Source: Microcebus murinus
Taxonomy: Eukaryota > Chordata > Mammalia > Primates > Cheirogaleidae
Length of the DNA stretch: 64,000 nucleotides
Assembly (NCBI RefSeq): GCF_040939455.1
Contig: NC_134120.1
Span: 52,281,001 to 52,345,000 of the forward strand
Direction: 5' to 3'
Positions 1 to 13,366 of this stretch are shown piece by piece. The position numbers and the translations under genes are program-made. Within the stretch, counting starts at the first letter, position 1. Each line of letters starts with the position of its first letter. Under the pieces are notes generated by a model. It saw only the letters and a program-made list of their open reading frames with translations. It made no database searches and had not been told where the DNA came from.

Positions 1-115
1 ACCTTAATTCCATTGGGAACCTTAACCTCCACCTTGCCATGTAACATAACATACTCACGGGCTCTAGGAATTGGGATATGGACATCTTTGAGTGCCATGA
101 TTCTACCTCCCACAA
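1..115 (-). mobile_element. MaLR/MLT1-like LTR fragment, cut by window edge
   Basis: Read on the minus strand, this stretch resembles a common mammalian LTR repeat that starts with a GTAGAAT...GGC tract, followed by 'AAAGATGTCCA' and 'TATGTTA..TTACATGGCAA'. I recognise these words from MaLR-type (MLT1/MST-related) LTRs. Only the first part of the element lies in the window. No coding capacity. The family name is from memory and needs a repeat-library search. Confidence 0.35.
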
Positions 116-1745
116 TATGCATATATTTTGAAAGTATTTTTAAAACTTATATAATTTTATATGACAATAAAGCAAACTCAAGTTTCTTCCTTTCTGTGCA
201 GATCTAATTTCTTCTGTTCACCTTATAATTCCTCTCTCCAACTAGAAAAATCTTTTTGCAGTTACTAAGCATAAAAATAAATTTTAAATCTACATGTCTA
301 TATGTAACTGCTGTCCACTTTGTGCAACAGAGTACACTGGGGGCTGCAGAAATACCAAGTAGGTAAGTAACTCTGGTCAAGATGTCAGTGGAGCAGATGC
401 AGGGGGGACAAGAAATATTGGAAAAATATAACAAAATTATTTGTATTATATAACTAAACTGGATTATCAAAAAGGGGAAATGCCAGAAACAGTAGATTTA
501 AGAAACATAAAGAGAGAAAATGTTTAAAAAGCAAAATTCAAGCACAGTCCTGTCAGCCAGGAGCTCCTAATCCCACAGAAAAATAATCAGCCTGTGTTCT
601 CAGAGCTGAAAGCAGCACATAGGACCCCTGATGCCCAGGCAAGGACTCTTCCCACCTTGATATTCTGCCTCCCATCGTGTCCTCAGCTTCTCACCCTTCA
701 GACTTAAACTGACATAATTTTGAAGTAGGGAAATAATGTTACCCTACAAACCTATGAGAGTCTGAGCTGAGGTTAAGGATCTATTTTCCTGCATCTAATT
801 TCAGGTTCACCACTGTAGTTTTTACTTTCCCCAGCTTGGTTCAGACATGCCAAATAGTGTACATATTCTGAAGACCACTGGGCCTCTGCTTATAGTGCCA
901 GGAAGGAGAATCTATTGGTTTAGCCAGCACAACAACCTCCTTCTTTGTCCAGTTATTTGATTTCTACTTTGGAGACCTGCACTCTGAGTCCACATGGTTC
1001 CAGGGTAGGCAGGTAACCCAGAAGGGCCAATTTAATAAAATCTACCCTCTTGGCCACAGTAATTGGGTCAGGGATAGATATGTAAGCTGAACAAAAGCAA
1101 AGAGATTCAATTCTAGGACTCTCATCAGAAATATTAAACAAAGAACCTTTCTTATGGACTGTGAGGTTATTAGAATGTAAGTCTGGATCTGCAGAGGCCA
1201 CTAAGTAACAGAGGTTCACTCAGACCAAAGACAACACAGTGGACGGTGAAGCTAAATGTTGAGAGTGACGAGCCCCTGCATCCAGCCATAACTGATCCAA
1301 CACCACCCAAGGACTTCTTGGTTTTAAGAGCTAATAATTTCCATTTTCTAGTTAAGCCATTTTGAGTTGCTTTTCTGTCCTTCTCAACTAAAAGAGACCA
1401 TACTGATAAAACTTTTGGAAGCTAGGAAGCAGCAGTAGTCATAGCAAGTGAATAGATGCTCTCTAAATAGTTTCCCAATTTAAAACACTGAAAAATATTT
1501 GGATTGTAATCCCAACATTACTCTAAATCATTAACTATTACTATTAATATATCCTACTTTGTGAATCCAATTTGCATTTGGTAATATCTTAGAACACCTC
1601 CAACCACCTGAAAAGACATCACAAAATTATAAATAATAATTTAAAACAACATGATTTTAATTAATTAAAATGTAAGAATATATGACATTGAGAATTTTAG
1701 GAAAATTAAGAGATGTCACAAAATGAAAGTATCAATTAAAGCTTT
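116..1745. other. Unique AT-rich DNA, no gene seen
   Basis: I see no supportable gene or mobile element here. The longest open frames are under 90 codons, have no recognisable motif and overlap each other on opposite strands, as expected by chance. The stretch could be intronic or intergenic. Confidence 0.5.
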
Positions 1746-2113
1746 AAAAGCAGTAATCAGCCGGGCGTGGTGGCTCACGCCTGTAATTCTAGCACTTTGG
1801 GAGGCCGAGGCGGGCGGATTGCTCAAGGTCAGGAGTTCGAAACCAGCCTGAGTGAGACCCCGTCTCTACCAAAAATAGAAATAAATTAATTGACCAACTA
1901 AAAATATATATACAAAAAATTAGCCAGGCATGGTGGCGCATGCCTGTAGTCCCAGCCACTCGGGAGGCTGAGGCAGTAGGATCGCTGAGCCCTGGAGATT
2001 GAGGTTGCTGTGAGCCAGGCTGATGCCACGGAACTCACTCTAGCATGGACAACAAAGTGAGACTCTGTCTCAAAAAAAAAAACAAAAAAAAAAAAAAATA
2101 AAAGCAGTAATCA
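1746..2113 (+). mobile_element. Alu SINE (strepsirrhine type) with target-site duplications
   Basis: A full dimeric 7SL-derived SINE runs from 1760 to about 2099. It begins 'GCCGGGCGTGGTGGCTCACG' and has A/B-box-like Pol III promoter sequence in the left arm. An AT-rich linker of about 50 bp follows (1870-1920), then a second arm starting 'TTAGCCAGGCATGG' and an A-rich tail interrupted by one C. Perfect 14-bp direct repeats AAAAGCAGTAATCA flank it (1746-1759 and 2100-2113), which is the signature of L1-driven target-primed insertion. The linker and the right-arm ending 'CTCACTCTAGCATGGAC' look lemur-like rather than human. It is moderately diverged from the copy at 41.8 kb. Confidence 0.95.
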
Positions 2114-2599
2114 ATAATGATAATGAATGGCTTTTGGAAGATGTATAGGCAAAAGGAGTTAACATTTTGGTGCAATAAAAGCACCTAATTGTTTATGAAT
2201 AAAAGATTAGCATGTAGGGGAAGGGTGGGGAAAGATGCTCACATATGTGTTTATATAACCAGGAGCATAACTCCAGCTATATGACATGACTACAGAAATC
2301 TCCCAGGCAAATCTATGGAAACAAAACATGTTGCTAGTCACTCAATAATGTTATAGTGATCTTCCTCATAAGCCCTGAGTATCAAATATTAATGTCCAGC
2401 AGTACACTAACATCGTTCTTTCTCTCCATTCTGTCTCACAGAAGACAAACATATCTGTGGCTGGAAATACAGAACACATCATGCATAAAGTAGCCAGACA
2501 CTAAGCAGTCACAGAATCTTCCACAGTATGCCATGTCTGATAACAAAACACATTTTGTACATTTTAACACATGTTAAATCAGGATGGCATTGCAGTGCT

Positions 2600-2930
2600 G
2601 CCAACCAGGTAGCAGTTCTTATGTAACTGTATCACCGCCTTCCCAAGCACAGATTTCGCTTGCTATGCCTCCTGGCAGCTTGACAGAACATCTGTAACTC
2701 TTTAATGCTTTGGTCAACAAACCATTTGCAGACTATCTGAAAAAGGAATAGGAGTCCTAGTCGTTGTCAGGTAAACTGTCTGGTGATACCATCAAAATGT
2801 GCAGAATGCATGCCAACAGCATGGAAGAAAATCCCAGAGACAATATTAAAGCACTCTTTTAAGAAATGATTCAATATTAACACCCCAGAGGGTACAGAGA
2901 TTGATACTGTGTAAGAAAACACAGACAGTG
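2600..2930 (+). pseudogene. Fossil pogo/Tigger-type transposase (C-terminal part)
   Basis: Two adjacent reading frames together resemble the end of a pogo-superfamily DDE transposase. At 2704-2748 a frame reads A-L-V-N-K-P-F-A-D-Y-L-K-K-E, which fits the family's conserved 'NKPFK..L...W' block, and is then stopped by TAG. A frame shifted by one base, at 2810-2866, reads A-W-K-K-I-P-E-T-I-L-K-H-S-F-K-K and then TGA, which fits the family's 'W..IP...I..SFKK' block. The order and spacing of both blocks match that family. The upstream catalytic domain is not recognisable and no inverted ends were found, so this is an old, dead fragment. The identification rests on remembered family motifs. Confidence 0.6.
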
Positions 2931-4640
2931 ATGACTGAGTCAAAAGTGATTCAGTTCTCAGACTCAGAAGGTGACAAAGTTTTGGAAAAACTCATCTTCT
3001 TTACTATATTCAAGAGTGATAAATAAAAACATACATTTTAAAAAGTATGCATTCTTTCAAAAAATATGCATTCTTAGTAATAAGAAAACATAGTAAGATT
3101 GTTTAATTGGCATTGCTTTTTCTTTCTAGTGGTCCTTAAAATAATGGAGCACTTACAAGTAATAGTGCATTAGAGGAAATGCAGTAATTTCTATAAGGAA
3201 GTCATGCATAGCAAACTTATACTTTATATGTGGCCACAGTCACTAAAAGGACGAGTTTAGTGTACTGCTAGACATTAATATTTGATATTCGGGGTTTTAT
3301 AGAAGGTATGGTTTATTTTGGAATAAGGAAATTTCTTTGTGATTCCCAAAAAGATATGAGTTGATTTCCTTACCATATTGCCCATGTAATTTTAACCCAC
3401 AATTGACAATTTTATCTTTTTATATTTGCTCTGCCAAATCTGAGTCTCAGTTTAAATAAGATAATGAAATTTGTTTCTGAAGTGTCCCCTTTGTATATGG
3501 CCAAAGTCACTAAAAGGAAAATATAACTCCAGCAACACTATAAAAAGCAGGTACTAAGACCTCTCCTGAGCCATTAATGTTTTACCTTTGTCTCTCCACA
3601 ATCAGTCTTTCTAAGATATCAAGGCTCTCAGAAATCAATTACTCTTGTAGAGATAAAAATAATATGCTCTCCCAGCACTCTAATTATATGGGTATTAGAG
3701 TGTCATGACTGTCTAAAATCAATAGGAATTTGCAAACTAAAAATAATGCATGCTCCTTTGCTCCAAGGATATGCTTTAAAGATCACTTATCAAATTTGAG
3801 TTATTCTTCCAATGGCCAAATATAGTCACTTCTTAATTCCTAATACTTTTAATTCACTTATTAAATCAAATCTAGCTGTTGAAGGTTTAAATTAAAGGTC
3901 ACAGGTAGTCATAGGCCAGATCTGTAATGTTACTTGCTTCTAAAAGCCATTCAATTCTATAAAAAAAAAAAAAAAAAAAAAATTCATTGAGGACATCTGA
4001 ATAGAATGCAATATTTTATGGCAAACCAATACTTCCTCAAATGACAAAAAGCAAATAAAATGCTAAACTGAGAAAGGCATCAGAGAGCTATGAAAATGAT
4101 GAGAACTAGAAGGGATAAGATTAACTTAAAAATAAAAACAAAAAACCGAACCTCAAAGAGTAAGTTGTTGATCTACAGCAACATTTCCCTATTGTATTTG
4201 CACAGGTAAAGGATCATGGTGACGCTGACATGATGTTTGAGGCTAGAGGGTCAAAACTAGAATCTTGAAGGCCCTCAAACACAAGATCAGTTTTACTCTG
4301 ATATTTAGCAAAGTGAAAAGCAAAAAAGCTAAGCCATAAGCACCTGTACAGCGAGTAGAGTTTTCTTCTAGTCTCACAGTACTGTGAAGGCAAAGACCAG
4401 ACTTGAAGATTCAACAAGGAGAGGAGGTGAACCCAACAGATTTTCAGTTAAATTTCCGAAGGGGGATTTCTGAGGAATAGGCACCAACAAGAGATAGACC
4501 GGGGGAGCATGTATAGAAACTGTAACCCAACTTCACCTCAGCTAGACAAAGGGTGATCAACCCCCTGATGTATCTGCCTTTCAGAGGAAAGAATGAACCC
4601 TCTCTAGAGGAAAATAACATCAATATATAACATTTATACC
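2931..4640. other. Unique AT-rich DNA with one long A tract
   Basis: No gene is supported. The only obvious structure is an uninterrupted run of 22 A residues at 3961-3982. It could be a retroposed tail, but no recognisable element body precedes it. Short frames around 4214-4671 on the minus strand carry no motif. Confidence 0.45.
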
Positions 4641-4649
4641 CTCTATAAC

Positions 4650-5260
4650 TTTTATTCACAATGCCTGCCATTAAATCAAAAATTACTAGACATAATAAGA
4701 GATAAGATAATATGACCTAAAGCTAGAATAAACCCATAGGTGATACAGATTTGGAATTAACATCAGAGACTTTAAAATAATTCTGATTAATATGTTCAAG
4801 ATAATTAAGGAAAAAAAATGTGAAAATAGGTGAAAGGCAGATGTTTTCACCAGATATTTGAAACATATAAAAAGAACAAAATGGAAATCCTAGAAGTATG
4901 TGACATAATGTCTGAAACCCATTGAAAGATGGGTTTAACAGCAGATTGACATTGCAGTAATCTAAATAAAAAGTCAGTAGAAAATGTCCAAACTGACAGA
5001 GAGGAAGAATGGAAAACACAGAAAAATGTCATAAAATATATATAGATCGCAGTGAAAATATGTAAAATGTAACATAAGTCCCAAAACAGGAAAAAAGTGA
5101 GAGAATCAGTGATAACCAATGTTTGAAGAGAAATTGCCAAAAATGTTCTAAAACTGATGAAAATCATCAAGCTACAGAATTTCAAGATAATTCCTAGAAG
5201 AGAAATGCATAAAAATATTAAACATAAGACACATGGTAGAATTTTCATAGTACACTTCTA
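4650..5260 (+). mobile_element. Old L1M fragment (ORF1 region)
   Basis: The plus strand shows diffuse resemblance to the ORF1 region of ancient mammalian L1s. It contains an 'AACAGCAGATT.GACATTGC' stretch, the charged coiled-coil-like coding that follows and a degenerate 'TCAAGATAATTCCTAGAAG'. All frames are broken. No ends or target duplications can be placed, so the boundaries are approximate. A HAL1-type element is an alternative. Confidence 0.5.
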
Positions 5261-5393
5261 ATAACAAAATGTTCACTGATGTCAAGTTCAATAATAAGCA
5301 AAACTAACCTAAAGTAAGTCAAGATATTTGCTACCTTTAGAAAACAGTATCTGGAAGGCAATATTAAAAAGGGGCTTCTGGGGTCCTGGTAAT

Positions 5394-5477
5394 CTTTCCT
5401 TCCTTCCCTTCCTTCCCTTCCTTCCCTTCCTTCCGTTCCTTTCTTCCCTTTCTTCCTTTCTTTCTTTCTTTTTTTCC
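5394..5477 (+). repeat. Pyrimidine-rich minisatellite, 9-bp unit
   Basis: A CT-only tract begins with about four tandem copies of a 9-base unit (CCTTCCCTT, last copy with one change) and decays into TTTC/TTCC repeats. Because the unit length is a multiple of three, it leaves artefactual open frames on both strands (Leu-Pro-Phe repeats on plus, Glu-Gly-Arg repeats on minus). These are not genes. Confidence 0.9.
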
Positions 5478-5593
5478 TTAGCAAGGCCTATCACTTCAGA
5501 AATTATTTCTTAACATAGTTTCCAGACACATAATTGTGTTTACTTTATAAAAATTTCACTAAGCTGAACATGTATGTTCTATGCACGTTGTAC

Positions 5594-5622
5594 GTGTATG
5601 TGTGTGTGTGTATATATATATG
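5594..5622 (+). repeat. (TG)n(TA)n compound microsatellite
   Basis: A short run of alternating TG passes directly into alternating TA. Simple sequence only. Confidence 0.85.
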
Positions 5623-5709
5623 AATTCAATAAAAAGTTACTTGAATAAAAGAAGTTTTATGAACTTGAACTAAGATACAGGCATATCATAGTAAGAGTGC
5701 TAATATAAA

Positions 5710-6966
<1,257 letters not shown>

Positions 6967-6974
6967 TTAATTAA

Positions 6975-8200
6975 TTAAAAAGTGGGAAGAATGACATGAT
7001 TATTTCAACAGATACAAAAAAAAGCAACTGACATAATTTAACACCAATTCCTGACTTTTAAAGAACATGCTGTTATTAAACAAAAATAGATCCTCGTTTA
7101 CTTAGTGGTGAGTTAAAAAAAAAAAAAGAAAGGAACTATCTAATTGTGATAAAGAATAGCTATAATAGATAGATACTCAAACAGTATACATAACGGTGAA
7201 TTATTGAAAGCTTTTCTCCTGAGACAGAAAACAAAATATGGATTCCACTATCATTACTTCTATCAATATTTTACTAGATGTCCAAACCAGCATAATGATG
7301 CATGAAAAAAGAAAAAAAAGCATAAGGATTGGAAAGGAAAAAAGAAAACTCTCATTAGGAGGCGACATGATTCCAAACACAAAAAAAATCCAAGAAAATC
7401 AACTAACTACTTATTTCTATAAGTGAATTTACCAAGATTGCTACACAAAGTTAATATAAAAAGTTAATTTTGTTTCTATGTATTATCAACAAAAAATAAA
7501 ATTCAAAAATGACATTTACAATACCATTAATTAAAATTAAAAATCTAATACTAAATCTAACAAAAGATGTATCAGCCCTCTATGCTGAAAACTACTAAGA
7601 AAAATTTTCAAACACCCAAGTAAATGCAAAAATACACCATATGCATGGGCTAGAAGATTTGATCAATTCTTCCTGAAGCAATCAATGGATTCAACACAAT
7701 CTAATAAAAATCTTAATAAATGTATTTTTTTAAAGAAATTGATAAACTGATCCTAACATTTATATGGAAACCCAGAGGGCCACGAATAAGAAGAACAAAT
7801 CTAGATGGCTTACACTACCAGATATCAAGATGTTACAAAGCTGCAATAATCATAACAGTGTAATGCCAACATAAAAATAAACAGGCACCCATGGAACAGA
7901 TTAGACAGTTCAGAAACAGACATATAATTTATGACAAGGAAACACAATTTTAAATAAGGAAATGCAATAGGGCATACAAAGGAAAAACATGGTCTTTAGT
8001 GAATAGTGCAGAGGACAGTAGATGTCTCTATGGTGTAAAAACAATCTCGATCTCTACCTGACCTGTACACCAAAAGGAAGTCCACATGTATTGTAGATCT
8101 GAATGTAAAAGATAAAACAGCAAAGCTTTTAGAAAAAAGCCAAACCAGCAAATATCTTCATGGCCTTAGGTAACTATTACTTAAGAAATACACAATAAGG
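6975..8200 (+). mobile_element. L1M ORF2 fragment, degenerate
   Basis: A second L1 piece in the same orientation comes from the interior of ORF2, not the tail. It contains 'ACACCAATTCCTGACTTTTAAAGAA', 'CTACTAAGAAAA', 'TTTATATGGAAACCCAGAGGGCC' and 'ATATCAAGATGTTACAAAGCTGC', the usual order from the reverse transcriptase palm to the downstream ORF2 domain. The frames are thoroughly broken. There is no 3' UTR at its right end, so it is an internal fragment left by deletion or later rearrangement. Confidence 0.75.
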
Positions 8201-10249
8201 TACCAACCGCAAAGGAAAAAGTGTACACACCTGACTTCCATATCACATGCTCTATTAATATCTTCTGATCTGGAAGGAAAAAAGTGGTTGATGAAATTAA
8301 TATGAACTCTATTGTGACCATTTGTCATTTGTACCTCCTTAACATCTATTAACAGATCCTCACGCACATTATGAGTCGTGCCCTCCCCAAGGCAGAGGCC
8401 AGAAAACCTTGTAACCACAGATGTCCCTGAGGATAGGATACAGGCAGTGGCCTTGCTTCTGCAGGGAAATACACAGGGAAGCTATACCATGGCTACACGA
8501 TTTCTCCATTTGTTCATGGCAAGGTTCCTGTGTGCTGAGAATTTAAAACAAAGAAGGTACAGCCACTAGTCTCAAAGCTGAAAGACATTGAAAACAGACT
8601 TCTTTCAGGAACTTTAAACTCAAAAATATTTTCCTTCTTAGTTTCCATTTACTCCTAAATTGTTCTTCGTATCTTCCAAAAGAATAGTTAAATATCATAC
8701 AAGGTTTATATAAACTCTTATTTTAAGAGCCAACTATACCTCCTGTGACCTTCTAGAATAAACTAAATGAACAAAATTATAGTTTTTCAATAAACTGAGC
8801 TAAACATATGTAAATTATAACTTACCACAAATAAATGCAAGTTAGCACAGTGTTTTTCTAAAAGGGCACATTCTGTTTCATGAGCCTTCCACATATTTTG
8901 TCTCTATTAAACATACACTTGAAAAACTATGATGGAAAATAGACTTGCTGCCCCTCACATAACTCATAGCATGATACAAATCAACAAAACTATTCGTGAG
9001 GTAGCACTAAAACCAGAGCTTTCAAAAGACCAGGATTAAAGAAAAAAAAAGTATGCATATTTACTTGCTATTAATCACATGTCTTCTTTTTCAATAAGCA
9101 TTTTGAATACAGAATTTTTATATTATACATCATGAGATAAGATTTCTACAGACTTTAGTTAAGCAGATGTGATGAAATAAAAGGCGTAAAAGTAGGAGTG
9201 CTAGGTTTTTAATATGAATTCTGTCAAGAACACACTAAGCATGTTTCTTCAAAGATTTTAAATAAATTAACTCTTTATTCATTTGAAATGCTTTCAATAA
9301 TACTATTGTAAAGCAAGGTATTTGTTGGGTTTTTTGTTTTCTTTTAAAGAGGAAAAGCCTGAAAGTCAAAATACTAGAGTAGTAACCTTCTTCCATTTTG
9401 TCTATAAAGCGCTTCAGAACTCAAACCAAATAGATAACTATTGTCAAAATGCTCACAATGAACAATCCACCAGCTGGAACCAACTGGATGGAATTGTTCT
9501 AAAGAATTATCATTACATTAAAGGACATAGCAATAGCTTCAGTAAGTTCTGCTCAATGACTTAAAATCTATCCATTTAATGTATCAGCCTCCTGAAATAC
9601 TGAAAATACACTAACTGGCATGATGTATGACTAAACAGTGGACTGGGTAAGGATAAAATCTGGCACCCCATTTTATCCTCATTTCTCATTTGAATTATTT
9701 TCTAACCCATGTGTATAAAGAACAAAGTAGTGAGTTCCTGCTGTAGCACTGTGTGCATGAGAAGCGGGTCCTCAGTGTGAGTGCAGGAACAACAGCCCAG
9801 TGGGGTTGGTCACTTCCATTTCTAGGAGACCGCTAAGGGCTCCCTCAGCAGCAGGCTAGACCTCCAAGGCTCCTCCACATAGTGTCACTGGGCAAAGCCC
9901 TCAAAAACAAGGCCCTGAATGTCACACTGTCTGCTCTAAGCTCTCTTTCTAGGGACTAACAAAAGTCCTATGTCTCACCTAACCTTTCTGCGTCTATGCA
10001 TTTTAAAAGCCCAAATAGTTCTGGTCTATTCTCTAGAATCCCTGTGTTTGCCAGGACCTGGTGCAAGATGACATTTACACAGCAAACAGTGCTTTGGGGA
10101 AGCAGAGGGCACCGCTCTCACCATGGCAAAGCCACAGGCCAAGGCTCAGAAAGGAGATGGCACTCAATGGCATGGAGGCCAGCATTCTGCCAAACCCTCC
10201 AAGTACAATGACTTAAATATTCATGTGTGCATCCTCCTCATTATAAACA
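8201..10249. other. Unique DNA, no gene seen
   Basis: No feature is supported. An 80-codon open frame at 9322-9564 is preceded by a pyrimidine-rich tract ending in AAAG, which superficially resembles a splice acceptor. The frame has no recognisable domain and no convincing donor, so it is not called. Confidence 0.4.
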
Positions 10250-10922
10250 TACAGCCATGCATCATTTAATGGCAGGATAGGTTCTGAGAAACAGGTTGTT
10301 GGGCAACCTCATTGTTTTGCCAACATCCTAGCACATACTCACATAACCTCAGTGGCGCAGCCCACCACACACCTAGGCTGTATGGTGTCGCCTATTACTG
10401 CGAGGCCACGCACCTGTACGGCATGTGACTGTACTGAATCCTGTAGGCAACTGGAACACAACAGGAAGTATTTGTGTATCTAAACACATGTAAACATAAA
10501 AAGGTACAGTAAAAATACAGTATAAAAGATTTTTAAAAACTGGTACATCTGTATAGGACATGTACAAGGAAGGAGCTTGCAGACTGGAAGTTGCTCTGGA
10601 CGCATCAGTGAGTGAGTGTGAGTTGAGTATGAAGGTCTGGGGCATTACTGTGGACCACTGTGGACTGTATAAACTCCGGATACTTGGGCTACACTAAATT
10701 TGTTAAAAAAATATTTTTCTTTCTTCAATAATAAATTAACCTAAACTTACTGTAACTTTTTGACCTTATAAAGCTTATAAAGTAGGTTTGTTTATACCAG
10801 TATCACCCCAAACATGTGAATGATGAAAAGGGATTTTTCAGCTCCATTATCATCTCATGGGACCACCATCATAAATGTGGCCCACCGCTGACCGAAACAC
10901 CATTGTGCAACACGTGACTATA
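10250..10922 (+). mobile_element. TA-flanked non-autonomous DNA transposon (Tigger-like)
   Basis: The body runs 10252-10920. The left end CAGCCATGCATCATTTAATGG and the reverse complement of the right end, TAGTCACGTGTTGCACAATGG, agree at roughly two thirds of positions, and TA dinucleotides sit outside both ends (10250-10251, 10921-10922). The interior words 'CACCTAGGCTGTATGGTG', 'CTGTAGGCAACTGGAACACAA' and 'AAAGGTACAGTAAAAATACAG' match an abundant eutherian DNA repeat that I remember as a pogo/Tigger-class element. It encodes nothing; one 90-codon minus-strand frame inside is fortuitous. The exact family name is not recalled. Confidence 0.65.
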
Positions 10923-12090
10923 TCTGACTTTAGCTCTCTTTCATTCAAAGCACTGATATCTTATCAAGTTAGTTTCCACTTGAAACCTTGTTTCAGCCTG
11001 CTAACGTCTATCCAAAAAAAGTAATTAAGAAACCCAATTTATCTCAAAAAGAAATAGTGATGACAGGCTGGAGTCTTTGATACTACTGTCCATTTTTCTT
11101 GGTTACTTTCTCATCAAGCCTTGAAACAGTATGTAAAATTCCTAAGTCTTTATTGGACAGAACTTCATAAAAGAAAATTTAGTAATATGTAAAAGCACCA
11201 AAAAAAAAAAAAAATTCTGAACATTTAGATAACTAGTACCTTCTTTCCAATTTGCAGCTGATTTAATTTTTATAGCTTTTCTATAACACCAGCCACCCCT
11301 ATCACCTCCTGCCAATGGTCTATTCTAATTCCAGGTAGTGAAGATTTGAGAGAAAAGAGATTGTTCTTCTTCTTAATAGGAATGCAGGTGTTCTCCAAAT
11401 GCTGATTGCCTGGTTTCAAATTGCCCTTATCAAAATGCCACATATACAGATGCAACTGTGAAAATTCCCCTCGACTACTGGGCCCCAATTATCACAATCA
11501 GGACTTTTGAAAAAAAATAATTATAGAAAAGTCAAACCACATGCATATAGGACAGAGAATGGTAAGATTTTTCTGGTCACTTGATGGATAAATCAGTTGC
11601 CTAAGCCTTGCAGATTATGTAAAAAGCATGAATTGTGATACAACCATCAAAATGGAATTACTCATGCATGCATCCATTGAAAGCTTTATCTTTGGGCTGA
11701 CTTCATTTAGTGCTTCAAAGTTCAGAACATAATCTCATTACCTCACTGTTCTCTTTCAGTTCCCTGTGAGGACACAAAACTAAAGCCACTAGAAAATGTC
11801 CTCACCCAAGCCATGGACAGATAAAGACACAGCAGAGCAAACTTTGGGAAAGGTACCTGTCCTAGTCACAGCCTCACCTACCTTTCCTCCCCATCAAGGT
11901 ACAGAAAACAATCTCACTATAAATTAAACAGCTCACTATAAATTAAGTAATTCATTGCTCTGGAGTTCACAACCTAGTCTGTAAAATCAATGGGTTAGAT
12001 TACCCTAGAAAATGACCTTTAAGACTTCTTCCAGGTCTAACACTTCCCTAAGAGCACCTATTAAATGAACTTGTGCTTGATGGAAACAGT
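10923..12090. other. Unique DNA, no gene seen
   Basis: No feature can be supported. There is a 14-base A tract near 11200. Open frames are short, overlapping and motif-free. Confidence 0.4.
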
Positions 12091-12094
12091 TTTT

Positions 12095-12260
12095 GAAACA
12101 CTGATGCAAGTCAATCCAACCCTCATATTTTCAGAACAGAAACTAAAGCCCAAACCGATGAGAGACAAGGTCACGCAGCTTGCTGACAACAGGCTCAGAC
12201 CTAGATCCCTGGCCCGAGCCCACTCCAAGGAGGCCCGCACTTTGTCCCACTGCCTAGTGA
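12095..12260 (+). mobile_element. MIR-like fragment
   Basis: The plus strand has the order typical of the MIR core and tail: 'ATATTTTCAGAACAGAAACTAAAGCCCAAACC.ATGAGAGACAAGGTCACGCAGCTTGCTGACAACAGG', which fits MIR's 'cAGATGAGGAAACTGAGGC...AAGGTCACACAGCTAG'. It is strongly diverged. Open frames through it are chance. Confidence 0.55.
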
Positions 12261-13312
12261 AAAGTCCCCTCTGAAAAGGAAAGAAATGGTCAATGTTGCC
12301 ACACTTTAAAGCACTCCTCCAAAACGGCACGAAGTTTTTAAATAGAATATTAAAAGAAGAGTCACCCAAAAAGGAAGAAGGCTGTAGAAAAAGTCTAAGG
12401 CCTATGGATAAGAAAGTAACATCTTCTCATCGTGCCACCTACTCCAGTTGCCCAGCCCCACTTCCTGTGCTCCTCAAGCCAACCCCAAGACCTTGTAGGA
12501 TCTGACCTCGCACAAGGTTCAGAAAGTCTCTGTGCGTGTAAGTTTACACTGTCTACACTCAGAAACTTGGCTCTTCAAATACACAGGTTACACTTTATGC
12601 ACAGAGAAAACAGATGAGAGGCCAGTCCCCAGAAGTGAGGTGACCAGCGGAGAGAGACGAGTGAGAGGGAGTGTGGCCTGAGGCCCCACAGAAGAGCCCC
12701 GTGCAGACACCTGAGCAGCAGGAGAACGAGGACTGAGTGGGTGAACTTGCGTTCTTATTTGTCTTGTTACATATTCCAGCTGAGAGTCCTGGTAGGATTT
12801 CAGGTTGCAAAAATGTCCTGCAAAGAACACCATTCTGGTCTTTTCATACAGTATTTACTGATTAAAATCTAATGCTTTCATTTTGTGCCAATTACTTTCA
12901 TAGCCCAGACCTACAACATAAACTCAGTCATTTAAGACATTCAACATTCAGAAATTACTTAAAAGTATAAAATTAAGTAGCTTTTTAAATTCTTGGGTCA
13001 ACATTTAATAACACTATCATGACCTCAAACAATTACTTAGTATATTCCTGAGCAAATTGGTGAAATAAATTTTCACTGAACACTTTTTCCATTTGCATGT
13101 AGATAACTATTTAGAAGAAGAGGGTTATGCTATAATAGAAAGTACAAAAAGTAGAAAAAAATATTTTTCTAAAGCATTCTAAATAAGTTGTTTGTTCTAG
13201 GGGTTTCTGAGGGAAATTTTACAATGAAACAATTTTAATCTCTGAAAAAATTCCCAGAATTAGAGACGCCAACATTCTGTTGAAGCACTAGGCAACCAAA
13301 GCAGATCTTTAT

Positions 13313-13314
<2 letters not shown>
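12261..13314. other. Unique DNA, no gene seen
   Basis: No repeat or gene is supported. Frames of 60-81 codons overlap on both strands at 12432-12833 in a locally GC-richer patch and have no motifs. Confidence 0.4.

Positions 13315-13361
<47 letters not shown>
13315..13361 (+). repeat. (AG)n microsatellite
   Basis: A nearly pure AG dinucleotide run of about 47 bp. Long pure runs like this are usually length-polymorphic. Confidence 0.97.

Positions 13362-13366
<5 letters not shown>

Noticed and set aside
3961..3982. 22-base A tract as the tail of a processed pseudogene
   Set aside because: No coding similarity upstream and no flanking direct repeats found.
5245..5513. Open frames rich in Glu-Gly-Arg (minus) and Leu-Pro-Phe (plus) repeats
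   Set aside because: Artefacts of the 9-bp pyrimidine minisatellite at 5394-5477; unit length divisible by three keeps frames open.
8848..8931. Possible short hAT element with CAGTGTTTTTC / GAAAAACTATG ends
   Set aside because: Only about 85 bp, with no 8-bp duplication and no recognised interior; inverted similarity of this length can arise by chance.
9322..9564. 80-codon frame preceded by a pyrimidine tract and AG, like an exon
   Set aside because: No domain, no convincing donor site, no neighbouring exon; polypyrimidine-AG is frequent by chance in AT-rich DNA.
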